DNA from: Leptodactylus fallax
Lineage: Eukaryota > Chordata > Amphibia > Anura > Leptodactylidae
NCBI GenBank assembly: GCA_947044405.1
Contig: CAMRHE010001110.1
Location: 62,001-126,000, forward strand
Length of the DNA: 64,000 nucleotides
Direction of reading: 5' to 3'
Shown: positions 1 to 15,068 of the stretch, one piece after another
How the letters are laid out: every line of letters begins with the position of its first letter
Numbering within the stretch: the first letter of the stretch is position 1
Program-made: the position numbers and the translations under genes
Notes under the pieces: generated by a model
Databases searched by the model: none
What the model was told of the DNA's origin: nothing
What the model saw: only the letters and a program-made list of their open reading frames with translations

Positions 1-3000
1 CCACATATAGCAGAGGAGAACTGAACATACTGCCCTCACATATAGCAGAGGAGAACTGAACATACTGCCCCCACATATAGCAGAGGAGAACTGAACATAC
101 TGCCCTCACATATAGCAGAGAAGAGCTGAACATACTGCCCCCACATATAGCAGAGGAGAACTGAACATACTATCCCCACATATAGCAGAGGAGAGCTGAA
201 CATACTGACCCACATATAGCAGAGGAGAACTGAACATACTGCCCCCACATATAGCAGAGGAGAACTGAACATACTGTCCCCACATATAGCAGAGGAGAGC
301 TGAACATACTGACCCACATATAGGAGAGGAGAACTGAACATACTGCCCCCACATATAGCAGATGAGAACTGAACATACTGCCCCCACATATAGAAGAGGA
401 GAGCTCAACGTACTGCCCCCACATATACCAGAGAAGAACTGAACGTACTGCCCCCACATATAGCAGAGGAGAACTGAACGTACTGCCCCCACATATAGCA
501 GAGGAGAACTGAAGGTACTGCCCCCACATATAGCAGAGGAGAACTGAACGTACTGCCCCCACATATAGCAGAGGAGAGCTGAACATACTGCCCCCACATA
601 TAGCAGAAAAGAGCTGAACATACTGGCCCCACATATAGCAGGGGAGATCTGAAAATACTGTCCCCACATATAGCAGAGGAGAGCTGAACATACTGCCCCC
701 ACATATAGCAGAGGAGAGCTGAACATACTGCCCCCACATATAGCAGAGGAGAGCTGAACATACTGCCATCACATATAGCACAGGAGAACTGAACATACTG
801 CCCCCACATATAGCAGAGAAGGGCTGAACATACTGACCCACATATAGAAGAGGAGAACTGAACATACTGCCCGCACATATAGCAGAGGAGAACTGAACGT
901 ACTGCCCCACATATAGCAGAGAAGAGCTGAACATACTGACCCCACATATAGCAGAGGAGAGCTGAACATACTGCCCCCACATATAGCAGAGGAGAGCTGA
1001 ACACACTGCCCCCACATATAGCAGAGAACTGAACGTACTGTCCCCACATATAGCAGAGGAGAGCTGAACATACTGACCCCACATATAGCAGAGGAGAGCT
1101 GAACATACTGCCCCCACATATAGCAGAGGAGAGCTGAACACACTGCCCCCACATATAGCAGAGAACTGAACGTACTGTCCCCACATATAGCAGAGGAGAG
1201 CTGAACGTACTGTCCCCACATATAGCAGAGGATACCTGAACATACTGCCCCCACATATAGCAGAGGAGAGCTGAACATACTGCCCTCACATATAGCAGAG
1301 GAGAACTGAACATACTGCCCCCACATATAGCAGAGAAGGGCTGAACATACTGACCCACATATAGAAGAGGAGAACTGAACATACTGCCCGCACATATAGC
1401 AGAGGAGAACTGAACGTACTGCCCCACATATAGCAGAGGAGAGCTGAACATACTGACCCCACATATAGCAGAGGAGAGCTGAACATACTGCCCCCACATA
1501 TAGCAGAGGAGAGCTGAACACACTGCCCCCACATATAGCAGAGAACTGAACGTACTGTCCCCACATATAGCAGAGGAGAGCTGAACGTACTGTCCCCACA
1601 TATAGCAGAGGATACCTGAACATACTGCCACCATATATAGCAGAGGAGAGCTGAACATACTGCCCTCACATATAGCAGAGGAGAGCTGAACATACTGCCG
1701 CCACATATAGCAGACAATAACTGAACATACTGCCCACACATATAGCAGAGGAGAGCTGAACATACTGCCCCCACATATAGCAGAGAAGGGCTGAACATAC
1801 TGACCCACATATAGAAGAGGAGAACTGAACATACTGCCCCCACATATAGCAGAGGAGAACTGAACATACTGCCCCCACATATAGCAGAGGAGAGCTGAAC
1901 ATACTGCCCCCACATATAGCAGAGGATAGCTGAACATACTGCCCCCATATATAGCAGAGGATACCTGAACATACTGCCCCCACATATAGCAGAGGAGAGC
2001 TGAACATACTGCCGCCACATCTAGCAGAGGATACCTGAACATACTGCCGCCACATCTAGCAGAGGATACCTGAACATACTGCCCCCACATATAGCAGAGG
2101 AGAACTGAACATACTGCCCCCACATATAGCAGAGGAGAACTGCACATACTGCCCCCACATATAGCAGAGGAGAACTGCACATACTGCCCCCACATATAGC
2201 AGAGAGGAGCTGAACATACTGCCCCCACATATAGCAGAGGAGAGCTGAACATACTACCCCCACATATAGCAGAGGAGAGCTGAACATACTGCCCCCACAT
2301 ATAGCAGAGGAGAGCTGAACATACTGACCCACATATAGGAGAGGAGAACTGAACATACTGTCCCCACATATAGCAGAGGAGAACTGAACATACTGCCCTC
2401 ACATATAGCAGAGGAGAACTGAACATACTGCCCCCACATATAGCAGAGGAGAACTGAACATACTGCCCTCACATATAGCAGAGAAGAGCTGAACATACTG
2501 CCCCCACATATAGCAGAGGAGAACTGAACATACTGTCCCCACATATAGCAGAGGAGAGCTGAACATACTGACCCACATATAGCAGAGGAGAACTGAACAT
2601 ACTGCCCCCACATATAGCAGAGGAGAACTGAACATACTGTCCCCACATATAGCAGAGGAGAGCTGAACATACTGACCCACATATAGGAGAGGAGAACTGA
2701 ACATACTGCCCCCACATATAGCAGATGAGAACTGAACATACTGCCCCCACATATAGCAGAGGAGAGCTCAACGTACTGCCCCCACATATACCAGAGAAGA
2801 ACTGAACGTACTGCCCCCACATATAGCAGAGGAGAACTGAACGTACTGCCCCCACATATAGCAGAGGAGAACTGAAGGTACTGCCCCCACATATAGCAGA
2901 GGAGAACTGAACGTACTGCCCCCACATATAGCAGAGGAGAGCTGAACATACTGCCCCCACATATAGCAGAAAAGAGCTGAACATACTGGCCCCACATATA

Positions 3001-6000
3001 GCAGGGGAGATCTGAAAATACTGTCCCCACATATAGCAGAGGAGAGCTGAACATACTGCCCCCACATATAGCAGAGGAGAGCTGAACATACTGCCCCCAC
3101 ATATAGCAGAGGAGAGCTGAACATACTGCCATCACATATAGCACAGGAGAACTGAACATACTGCCCCCACATATAGCAGAGGAGAGCTGAACATACTGCC
3201 CTCACATATAGCAGAGGAGAACTGAACATACTGCCCCCACATATAGCAGAGAAGGGCTGAACATACTGACCCACATATAGAAGAGGAGAACTGAACATAC
3301 TGCCCGCACATATAGCAGAGGAGAACTGAACGTACTGCCCCACATACAGCAGAGAAGAGCTGAACATACTGACCCCACATATAGCAGAGGAGAGCTGAAC
3401 ATACTGCCCCCACATATAGCAGAGGACAGCTGAACATACTGCCCCCACATATAGCAGAGGAGAGCTGAACACACTGCCCCCACATATAGCAGAGAACTGA
3501 ACGTACTGTCCCCACATATAGCAGAGGAGAGCTGAACATACTGACCCCACATATAGCAGAGGAGAGCTGAACATACTGCCCCCACATATAGCAGAGGAGA
3601 GCTGAACACACTGCCCCCACATATAGCAGAGAACTGAACGTACTGTCCCCACATATAGCAGAGGAGAGCTGAACGTACTGTCCCCACATATAGCAGAGGA
3701 TACCTGAACATACTGCCCCCACATATAGCAGAGGAGAGCTGAACATACTGCCCTCACATATAGCAGAGGAGAACTGAACATACTGCCCCCACATATAGCA
3801 GAGAAGGGCTGAACATACTGACCCACATATAGAAGAGGAGAACTGAACATACTGCCCGCACATATAGCAGAGGAGAACTGAACGTACTGCCCCCACATAT
3901 AGCAGAGGAGAGCTGAACACACTGCCCCCACATATAGCAGAGAACTGAACGTACTGTCCCCACATATAGCAGAGGAGAGCTGAACGTACTGTCCCACATA
4001 TAGGAGAGGAGAACTGAACATACTGTCCCCACATATAGCAGAGGAGAACTGAACATACTGCCCTCACATATAGCAGAGGAGAACTGAACATACTGCCCCC
4101 ACATATAGCAGAGGAGAACTGAACATACTGCCCTCACATATAGCAGAGAAGAGCTGAACATACTGCCCCCACATATAGCAGAGGAGAACTGAACATACTA
4201 TCCCCACATATAGCAGAGGAGAGCTGAACATACTGACCCACATATAGCAGAGGAGAACTGAACATACTGCCCCCAAATATAGCAGAGGAGAACTGAACAT
4301 ACTGTCCCCACATATAGCAGAGGAGAGCTGAACATACTGACCCACATATAGGAGAGGAGAACTGAACATACTGCCCCCACATATAGCAGATGAGAACTGA
4401 ACATACTGCCCCCACATATAGAAGAGGAGAGCTCAACGTACTGCCCCCACATATACCAGAGAAGAACTGAACGTACTGCCCCCACATATAGCAGAGGAGA
4501 ACTGAACGTACTGCCCCCACATATAGCAGAGGAGAACTGAAGGTACTGCCCCCACATATAGCAGAGGAGAACTGAACGTCCTGCCCCCACATATAGCAGA
4601 GGAGAGCTGAACATACTGCCCCCACATATAGCAGAAAAGAGCTGAACATACTGGCCCCACATATAGCAGGGGAGATCTGAAAATACTGTCCCCACATATA
4701 GCAGAGGAGAGCTGAACATACTGCCCCCACATATAGCAGAGGAGAGCTGAACATACTGCCCCCACATATAGCAGAGGAGAGCTGAACATACTGCCATCAC
4801 ATATAGCACAGGAGAACTGAACATACTGCCCCCACATATAGCAGAGAAGGGCTGAACATACTGACCCACATATAGAAGAGGAGAACTGAACATACTGCCC
4901 GCACATATAGCAGAGGAGAACTGAACGTACTGCCCCACATATAGCAGAGAAGAGCTGAACATACTGACCCCACATATAGCAGAGGAGAGCTGAACATACT
5001 GCCCCCACATATAGCAGAGGAGAGCTGAACACACTGCCCCCACATATAGCAGAGAACTGAACGTACTGTCCCCACATATAGCAGAGGAGAGCTGAACATA
5101 CTGACCCCACATATAGCAGAGGAGAGCTGAACATACTGCCCCCACATATAGCAGAGGAGAGCTGAACACACTGCCCCCACATATAGCAGAGAACTGAACG
5201 TACTGTCCCCACATATAGCAGAGGAGAGCTGAACGTACTGTCCCCACATATAGCAGAGGATACCTGAACATACTGCCCCCACATATAGCAGAGGAGAGCT
5301 GAACATACTGCCCTCACATATAGCAGAGGAGAACTGAACATACTGCCCCCACATATAGCAGAGAAGGGCTGAACATACTGACCCACATATAGAAGAGGAG
5401 AACTGAACATACTGCCCGCACATATAGCAGAGGAGAACTGAACGTACTGCCCCACATATAGCAGAGGAGAGCTGAACATACTGACCCCACATATAGCAGA
5501 GGAGAGCTGAACATACTGCCCCCACATATAGCAGAGGAGAGCTGAACACACTGCCCCCACATATAGCAGAGAACTGAACGTACTGTCCCCACATATAGCA
5601 GAGGAGAGCTGAACGTACTGTCCCCACATATAGCAGAGGATACCTGAACATACTGCCACCATATATAGCAGAGGAGAGCTGAACATACTGCCCTCACATA
5701 TAGCAGAGGAGAGCTGAACATACTGCCGCCACATATAGCAGACAATAACTGAACATACTGCCCACACATATAGCAGAGGAGAGCTGAACATACTGCCCCC
5801 ACATATAGCAGAGAAGGGCTGAACATACTGACCCACATATAGAAGAGGAGAACTGAACATACTGCCCCCACATATAGCAGAGGAGAACTGAACATACTGC
5901 CCCCACATATAGCAGAGGAGAGCTGAACATACTGCCCCCACATATAGCAGAGGATAGCTGAACATACTGCCCCCATATATAGCAGAGGATACCTGAACAT

Positions 6001-7710
6001 ACTGCCCCCACATATAGCAGAGGAGAGCTGAACATACTGCCGCCACATCTAGCAGAGGATACCTGAACATACTGCCGCCACATCTAGCAGAGGATACCTG
6101 AACATACTGCCCCCACATATAGCAGAGGAGAACTGAACATACTGCCCCCACATATAGCAGAGGAGAACTGCACATACTGCCCCCACATATAGCAGAGGAG
6201 AACTGCACATACTGCCCCCACATATAGCAGAGAGGAGCTGAACATACTGCCCCCACATATAGCAGAGGAGAGCTGAACATACTACCCCCACATATAGCAG
6301 AGGAGAGCTGAACATACTGCCCCCACATATAGCAGAGGAGAGCTGAACATACTGACCCACATATAGGAGAGGAGAACTGAACATACTGTCCCCACATATA
6401 GCAGAGGAGAACTGAACATACTGCCCTCACATATAGCAGAGGAGAACTGAACATACTGCCCCCACATATAGCAGAGGAGAACTGAACATACTGCCCTCAC
6501 ATATAGCAGAGAAGAGCTGAACATACTGCCCCCACATATAGCAGAGGAGAACTGAACATACTGTCCCCACATATAGCAGAGGAGAGCTGAACATACTGAC
6601 CCACATATAGCAGAGGAGAACTGAACATACTGCCCCCACATATAGCAGAGGAGAACTGAACATACTGTCCCCACATATAGCAGAGGAGAGCTGAACATAC
6701 TGACCCACATATAGGAGAGGAGAACTGAACATACTGCCCCCACATATAGCAGATGAGAACTGAACATACTGCCCCCACATATAGCAGAGGAGAGCTCAAC
6801 GTACTGCCCCCACATATACCAGAGAAGAACTGAACGTACTGCCCCCACATATAGCAGAGGAGAACTGAACGTACTGCCCCCACATATAGCAGAGGAGAAC
6901 TGAAGGTACTGCCCCCACATATAGCAGAGGAGAACTGAACGTACTGCCCCCACATATAGCAGAGGAGAGCTGAACATACTGCCCCCACATATAGCAGAAA
7001 AGAGCTGAACATACTGGCCCCACATATAGCAGGGGAGATCTGAAAATACTGTCCCCACATATAGCAGAGGAGAGCTGAACATACTGCCCCCACATATAGC
7101 AGAGGAGAGCTGAACATACTGCCCCCACATATAGCAGAGGAGAGCTGAACATACTGCCATCACATATAGCACAGGAGAACTGAACATACTGCCCCCACAT
7201 ATAGCAGAGGAGAGCTGAACATACTGCCCTCACATATAGCAGAGGAGAACTGAACATACTGCCCCCACATATAGCAGAGAAGGGCTGAACATACTGACCC
7301 ACATATAGAAGAGGAGAACTGAACATACTGCCCGCACATATAGCAGAGGAGAACTGAACGTACTGCCCCACATATAGCAGAGAAGAGCTGAACATACTGA
7401 CCCCACATATAGCAGAGGAGAGCTGAACATACTGCCCCCACATATAGCAGAGGACAGCTGAACATACTGCCCCCACATATAGCAGAGGAGAGCTGAACAC
7501 ACTGCCCCCACATATAGCAGAGAACTGAACGTACTGTCCCCACATATAGCAGAGGAGAGCTGAACATACTGACCCCACATATAGCAGAGGAGAGCTGAAC
7601 ATACTGCCCCCACATATAGCAGAGGAGAGCTGAACACACTGCCCCCACATATAGCAGAGAACTGAACGTACTGTCCCCACATATAGCAGAGGAGAGCTGA
7701 ACGTACTGTC
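1..7710. repeat. 4,028-bp higher-order repeat, two copies
   Basis: Positions 1-4028 recur from 4029 with constant offset 4,028 until about 7710, after which copy 2 departs by unit gains and losses. Differences are sparse; I noted single-base changes at about 247/4275, 552/4580 and 3350/7378. Inside each copy there is a second, partial repetition at offset 2,363 (for example 106-726 with 2469-3089). This is the signature of recent large-scale unequal exchange in an older 35-bp array. Confidence 0.9.
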
Positions 7711-10700
7711 CCCGCATATAGCAGAGGATACCTGAACATACTGCCCCCACATATAGCAGAGAAGGGCTGAACATACTGACCCACATATAGAAGAGGAGAA
7801 CTGAACATACTGCCCGCACATATAGCAGAGGAGAACTGAACGTACTGCCCCACATATAGCAGAGGAGAGCTGAACATACTGACCCCACATATAGCAGAGG
7901 AGAGCTGAACATACTGCCCCCACATATAGCAGAGGAGAGCTGAACACACTGCCCCCACATATAGCAGAGAACTGAACGTACTGTCCCCACATATAGCAGA
8001 GGAGAGCTGAACGTACTGTCCCCACATATAGCAGAGGATACCTGAACATACTGCCACCATATATAGCAGAGGAGAGCTGAACATACTGCCCTCACATATA
8101 GCAGAGGAGAGCTGAACATACTGCCGCCACATATAGCAGACAATAACTGAACATACTGCCCACACATATAGCAGAGGAGAGCTGAACATACTGCCCCCAC
8201 ATATAGCAGAGAAGGGCTGAACATACTGACCCACATATAGAAGAGGAGAACTGAACATACTGCCCCCACATATAGCAGAGGAGAACTGAACGTACTGCCC
8301 CCACATATAGAAGAGGAGAGCTGAACATACTGACCCCACATATAGCAGAGGAGAGCTGAACATACTGCCCCCACATATAGCAGAGGAGAGCTGAACATAC
8401 TGCCCCCACATATAGCAGAGGAGAGCTGAACATACTGCCCCCACATATAGCAGAGGAGAGCTGAACGTACTGTCCCCACATATAGCAGAGGATACCTGAA
8501 CATACTGTCCCCACATATAGCAGAGGAGAACTGAACATCATGCCCTCACATATAGCAGATGAGAGTTGAACATACTGTCCCCACATATAGTAGAGGAGAG
8601 CTGAACATACTGTCCCACATATAGGAGAGGAGAACTGAACATACTGCCCCCACATATAGCAGATGAGAACTGAACATACTGCCCCCACATATAGCAGAGG
8701 AGAGCTGAACGTACTTCCCCGACATATACCAGAGAAGAACTGAACGTACTGCCCCCACATATAGCAGAGGAGAACTGAACGTACTGCCCCCACATATAGC
8801 AGAGGAGAGCTGAACATACTGCCCCCACATATAGCAGAGGAGAACTGAACATACTGCCCCCACATATAGCAGAGGAGAGCTGAACATACTGCCCTCACAT
8901 ATAGCAGAAGAGAGCTGAACATACTGTCCCCACATATAGCAGAGGAGAGCTGAACATACTGCCCCCACATATAGCAGACAAGAGCTGAACATACTGGCCC
9001 CACATATAGCAGAGAAGAGCTGAAAATACTGTCCCCACATATAGCAGAGGAGAGCTGAACATACTGACCCACATATAGCAGAGGAGAGCTGAACATACTG
9101 GCCTCACATATAGCAGAGGAGAGCTGAAAATACTGTCCCCACATATAGCAGAGGAGAGCTGAACATACTGCCCCCACATATAGCAGAGGAGAGCTGAACA
9201 TACTGCCCCCACATATAGCAGAGGAGAGCTGAACATACTGCCCTCACATATAGCACAGGAGAACTGAACATACTGCCCCCACATATAGCAGAGGAGAGCT
9301 GAACATACTGCCCTCACATATAGCAGAGGAGAACTGAACATACTGCCCCCACATATAGCAGAGAAGGGCTGAACATACTGACCCACATATAGAAGAGGAG
9401 AACTGAACATACTGCCCGCACATATAGCAGAGGAGAACTGAACGTACTGCCCCACATATAGCAGAGGAGAGCTGAACATACTGACCCCACATATAGCAGA
9501 GGAGAGCTGAACATACTGCCCCCACATATAGCAGAGGAGAGCTGAACACACTGCCCCCACATATAGCAGAGAACTGAACGTACTGTCCCCACATATAGCA
9601 GAGGAGAGCTGAACGTACTGTCCCCACAAATAGCAGAGGATACCTGAACATACTGCCACCATATATAGCAGAGGAGAGCTGAACATACTGCCCTCACATA
9701 TAGCAGAGGAGAGCTGAACATACTGCCCCCACATATAGCAGAGGAGAGCTAAACATACTGCCCACACATATAGCAGAGAATGGCTGAACATACTGACCCA
9801 CATATAGAAGAGGAGAACTGAACATACTGCCCCCACATATAGCAGAGGAGAACTGAACATACTGCCCCCACATATAGCAGAGGAGAGCTGAACATACTGA
9901 CCCCACATATAGCAGAGGAGAGCTGAACATACTGCCCCCACATATAGCAGAGGAGAGCTGAACGTACTGTCCCCACATTTAGTAGAGGATACCTGAACAT
10001 ACTGTCCCCACATATAGCAGAGGAGAACTGAACATACTGCCCCCACATATAGCAGAGGAGAACTGAACATACTGTCCCCACATATAGTAGAGGAGAGCTG
10101 AACATACTGTCCCACATATAGGAGAGGAGAACTGAACATACTGCCCCCACATATAGCAGATGAGAACTGAACATACTGCCCCCACATATAGCAGAGGAGA
10201 GCTGAACGTACTGCCCCCACATATAGCAGAGGAGAGCTGAACGTACTGCCCCGACATATACCAGAGAAGAACTGAACATACTGCCCCCACATATAGCAGA
10301 GGAGAACTGAACGTACTGCCCCCACATATAGCAGAGGAGAGCTGAACATACTGCCCCCACATATAGCAGAGGAGAACTGAACATACTGCCCCCACATATA
10401 GCAGAGGAGAGCGGAACATACTGCCCTTACATATAGCAGAAGAGAGCTGAACATACTGCCCTCACATATAGCAGAAGAGAGCTGAACATACTGTCCCCAC
10501 ATATAGCAGAGGAGAGCTGAACATACTGCCCCCACATATAGCAGACAAGAGCTGAACATACTGGCCCCACATATAGCAGAGGAGAGCTGAAAATACTGTC
10601 CCCACATATAGCAGAGGAGAGCTGAACATACTGACCCACATATAGCAGAGCATAGCTGAACATACTGCCCCCAGATATAGCAGAGAAGAGCTGAACATAC

Positions 10701-12750
10701 TGCTCCCACATATAGCAGAGCATAGCTGAACATACTGCCCCCACATATAGTAGAAAACTGAACATACTGCCCCCACATATAGCAGAGAACTGAACATACT
10801 GCCCCCACATATAGCAGAGGAGAGTTGAACATACTGCCCCCAAATATAGCAGAGGAGAACTGAACATACTGCCCCCACATATAGCAGAGGAGAGTTGAAC
10901 ATACTGCCCCCACATATAGCAGAGGAGAACTGAACATACTGCCCCCACATATAGCAGAGGAGAACTGAAAATACTGCCCCCACATATAGCAGGGGAGAGC
11001 TGAACATACTGCACCCAAATATAGCAGAGAAGAACTGAACATACTGCCCGCAGATATAGCAGGGGAGAGCTGAACATACTGCCCCCACATATAGTAGAGG
11101 AGAACTGAACATACTGCCCCCACATATAGCAAAGGAGAGATGAAAATATTGCCCCACATATAGCAGAGGAGAGCGGAACATACTGCCCCCACATATAGCA
11201 GAGAGCTGAACATACTGTCCTCACATATAGCAGAGGAAAACAGAACATACTGCCCTCACATATAGCAGAGGAGAAATGAACATACTGCCCCCACATATAG
11301 CAGGGGAGAACTGAACATACTGCCCCCACATATAGCAGGGGAGAGCTGAACATACTGCCCCCACATATAGCAGAGGAGAGCTGAACATACTGCCCCCACA
11401 TATAGCAGAGGAGAACTGAACATACTGCCCCACATATAGCAGAGAACTGAACATACTGCCCCCACATATAGCAGAGGAGAACTGAACATACTGCCCCCAC
11501 ATATAGCAGAGGAGAGCTGAACATACTGCCCCCACATATAGCAGAGGAGAGCTGAACATACTGCCCCCACATATAGCAGAGGAGAACTGAACATACTGCC
11601 CCCACATATAGCAGAGAACTGAACATACTGCCCCCACATATAGCAGAGGAGAACTGAACATACTGCCCCCACATATAGCAGAGGAGAGCTGAACATACTG
11701 TCTCCACATATAGCAGAGGAGAGCTAAACATACTGCCCCCACATATAGCAGAGAAGAGCTGAACATACTGCCCCCACATATAGCAGAGGAGAGCTGAACA
11801 TACTGCCCCCACATATAGCAGAGGAGAACTGAACACTCTGCCGCCACATATAGCAGAGGAGAACTGAACATACTGCCCCCACATATAGCAGGGGAGAGCT
11901 GAACATACTGCCCTCACATATAGCAGAGGAGAACTGAACATACTGCCGCCACATATAGCAGAGGAGAACTTTACATACTGCCCCCACATATAGCAGGGGA
12001 GAGCTGAACATACTGCCCCCACATATAGCAGGGGAGAGCTGAACATACTGCCCCCACATATAGCAGGAGAGAGCTGAACATACTGCCCACACATATAGCA
12101 TAGGAGAGCTGAACATACTGACCCACATATAGGAGAGGACAACTGAACATACTGCCCCCACATATAGCAGGGGAGAGCTGAACATACTGCCCCCACATAT
12201 AGCAGAGGAGAGCGGAACATACTGTCCCCACATATAGCAGAGGAGAGCTGAAGATACTACCCACACATATAGCAGAGGAGAACTGAACATAATGCTCCCA
12301 CATATAGCAGAGGAGAGCTGAACATACTGCCCCCACATATAGCAGAGGAGAGCTGAAGATACTACCCACACATATAGCAGAGGAGAACTGAACATAATGC
12401 TCCCACATATAGCAGAGGAGAGCTGAACATAATGCTCCCACATATAGCAGAGGAGAGCTGAACATACTGCCCCCACATATAGCAGAGGAGAGCTGAACAT
12501 ACTGCCCCCACATATAGCAGAGGAGAGCTGAAGATACTACCCACACATATAGCAGAGGAGAACTGAACATAATGCTCCCACATATAGCAGAGGAGAGCTG
12601 AACATACTGCCCCCACATATAGCAGAGGAGAGCTGAACATACTGCCCCCACATATAGCAGGGGAGAGCTGAACATACTGCCCCCACATATAGCAGAGGAG
12701 AGCTGAACATACTGCCCCCACATATAGCAGAGGAGAACAGAACATACTGC
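1..12750. repeat. 35-bp minisatellite array (intron 7)
   Basis: About 360 tandem units of 35 bp with core CCACATATAGCAGAGGAGA followed by (A/G)CTGAACATACTGCC. Common variants are 34-bp units (CTGACCCACATATAG) and short 29-bp units (AGCAGAGAACTGAAC). The array starts before the window and decays by about 12750. None of the three minus-strand frames of the unit has a stop codon, and three units make 105 nt or 35 codons, so long meaningless open frames run throughout. The right third (8.5-12.7 kb) is simpler and less ordered than the left. Confidence 0.97.
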
Positions 12751-12846
12751 AGATAAATATACTGTGCACAAATATAGCAAAGTATATAATACAGTTTAAG
12801 AGAGTGATAAAGATGGAGAAGACTAGAAGTGATATAGTACAATGTA
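12751..12846. other. Array edge and 48-bp degenerate repeat left of Tc1
   Basis: Decayed 35-bp sequence grades into an AT-rich stretch containing GATGGAGAAGACTAGAAGTG followed by ATATAGTACAATGTA. The same motif recurs just right of the Tc1 element (about 13983-14018), so Tc1 landed in a small tandem repeat of about 48 bp. Confidence 0.6.
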
Positions 12847-13969
12847 CAGTGGGGAAAAAAAGTATTTAGTCAGCCTCCAATTGTGCAAGTTCTCCCACTT
12901 ATAAAGATGAGGCCGGCCTGTAATTGACATCATAGGTAGACCTCAACTATGAGAGACAAAATGAGAAAACTAATCCAGAAAATCACATTGATTTTTTAAG
13001 AACTTATTTGCAAATTATGGTGGAAAATAAGTATTTGGTCACCTACAAACAAGCAAGATTTCTGTCTCTCACAGCCCTGTAACTTCTCCTTTAAGAGGCT
13101 CCTCTGTCCTCCACTCATTACCTGTAGTAATGGCTCCTGTGTGACATTGTTATCAGTATAAAAGACTCCTGTCCACAACCTCAAACAGTCACACTCCAAA
13201 CTCCACTATGGTGAAGACCAAAGAGCTGTGGAAGGACCAGAAACAAAATGGTAGCCCTGCACCAGGCTGGGAACACCATACCTACTGTGAGGCATGGGGG
13301 GGCAACATCATGTATGGGGCTGTTTCTCTGCAAAGGGACCAGGACGACTGATCCGTGTACATGAAAGAATGAATGGGGCCATGTATGGGGAGATTGTGAG
13401 TGCAAACCTCCTTCCATCAGCAAGGGCATTGAAGATGAAACGTGGCGGGGTCTTTCAGCATGACAATGATCCCAAGCACACCGCCAGGACAACGAAGGAG
13501 CGGCCTCGTAAGAAGCATTTCAAGGTCCTGGAGTGGCCTAGCCAGTCTCCAGATCTCAGCCCCATAGAAAACCTTTGGAGGGAGTAGAAAGTCCGTGTTG
13601 CCCAGCGACAGCCCCAAAACATCCCTGCTCTAGAGGAGATCTGCATGGAGGAATGGGCCAACATACCAGCAACAGTGTGTGCCAACCTTGTGAAGACTTA
13701 CAGGAAACGTTTCACCTCTATCATTGCTAACAAAGGAGATAGAACAAAGGATTGAGAGGAACTTTTGTTATTGACCAAATACTTATTTTCCACCATAATT
13801 TGCAAATAAATTCTTTAAAAATCAGACAATGTGATTTTCTGGATTAGTTTTCTCATTTTGTCTCTCATAGTTGAGGTCTACCTATGATGACAATTACAGG
13901 CCGGCCTCATCTTTATAAGTGGGAGAACTTGCACAATTGGTGGCTGACTAAATACTTTTTTCCCCACTG
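12847..13969 (+). mobile_element. Tc1/mariner transposon, internally deleted (1,123 bp)
   Basis: Bounded by CAGTGGGG and CCCCACTG and flanked by the TA target duplication (12845-12846, 13970-13971). The terminal inverted repeats are about 195 bp (12847-13043 and 13774-13969) and imperfect, with outer and inner copies of the transposase-binding motif (AAGTATTTAGTCAGCC and AAATAAGTATTTGGTC). Full-length relatives in fishes and frogs are about 1.6 kb. Here roughly 0.5 kb is missing from the middle of the transposase, so the copy is non-autonomous. Confidence 0.95.
13208..13755 (+). pseudogene. Tc1 transposase remnant
   Basis: The ATG at 13208 starts the usual N-terminus (MVKTKELWKDQKQNG), but at about 13273 the sequence jumps from the helix-turn-helix region into the catalytic domain, and the two parts are in different frames. 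The catalytic part (13294 on) reads [17 protein letters not shown], then [16 protein letters not shown] with the second catalytic Asp, and [11 protein letters not shown] with the final acidic residue. An in-frame TAG follows at 13588-13590. The original C-terminus continues in the same frame to TGA at 13753-13755. The first catalytic Asp and the DNA-binding domain are lost. It cannot encode an active transposase. Confidence 0.93.
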
Positions 13970-14152
13970 TAAGAGCAATACAGATGGAGTAGACTAGAAG
14001 TGATATAGTACAATGTAAGAGTGATACAGATGGAACTGGCCGTAGTGTGATGTAGTTATACAGATGGAGTAGACTTATTGTAATCCATCTTATTCTTAGA
14101 GTAGATAAGAGATGTTCCCTGGTGTTGAGGTGTGGTTTGATCTGAGGGTCAC
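13970..14152. other. Intron 7 sequence next to exon 7
   Basis: Begins with copies of the 48-bp motif seen left of Tc1 (GATGGAGTAGACTAGAAGTG at about 13985), then unique sequence to the exon 7 donor. No gene or other element recognised. Confidence 0.6.
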
Positions 14153-14254
14153 CTGGTAGTCTAGCATCAGTAGTAGGGTGCAGCGCACACTGACATCCCC
14201 TGGTCTTTTCACCTGGAAGCCATCTGTCTCTTGCGTGCTTGGAGTCCTGTGCCA
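14153..14254 (-). CDS. smarcd3: smarcd3 exon 7 (last exon in window)
   Basis: 102 bp encoding 34 residues, WHRTPS then [18 protein letters not shown], ending in LLLMLDYQ at a GTGACC donor (14152). It directly precedes the SWIB domain in the family (continuing PPQFKLDPRL in known proteins), which must be encoded left of the window. At least 14.1 kb of intron 7 follows, made of a degenerate flank, a Tc1 element and the 35-bp minisatellite. Confidence 0.94.
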
Positions 14255-14929
<675 letters not shown>

Positions 14930-15068
14930 CATTATCAAATCCGCTCTTTCCTCAAACTCAAGTCAAAAAAAATGCTAGTGCACACCCTCTACACCACATA
15001 CATGGACTACTGCAACATCCTTCTCTGTGGACTCACAGCTAACATTTCCAATCCACACTCAATAATTC
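14930..15068 (+). mobile_element. LINE reverse-transcriptase fragment
   Basis: From about 14969 the forward strand reads MLVHTLYTTYMDYCNILLCG then LTANISNP. This resembles the (L/M)DYCN-LL-GL segment of L2/CR1-type non-LTR reverse transcriptases. The fragment is about 140 bp and stops where the 59-bp minisatellite begins. The assignment rests on this one motif and its spacing. Confidence 0.55.

Noticed and set aside
405..2426. Long minus-strand frames (also 4433-6454, 8895-11213 and others) that look like repetitive proteins
   Set aside because: The 35-bp unit has no stop codon in any minus-strand frame, so any stretch is open. The peptide repeat of 35 residues simply reflects three units. 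There is no start context, domain or splice evidence.
1..12750. CArG-box (SRF) array in the 35-bp unit (CCACATATAG)
   Set aside because: It departs from CC(A/T)6GG at two of ten positions, including an essential G, so binding is not supported.
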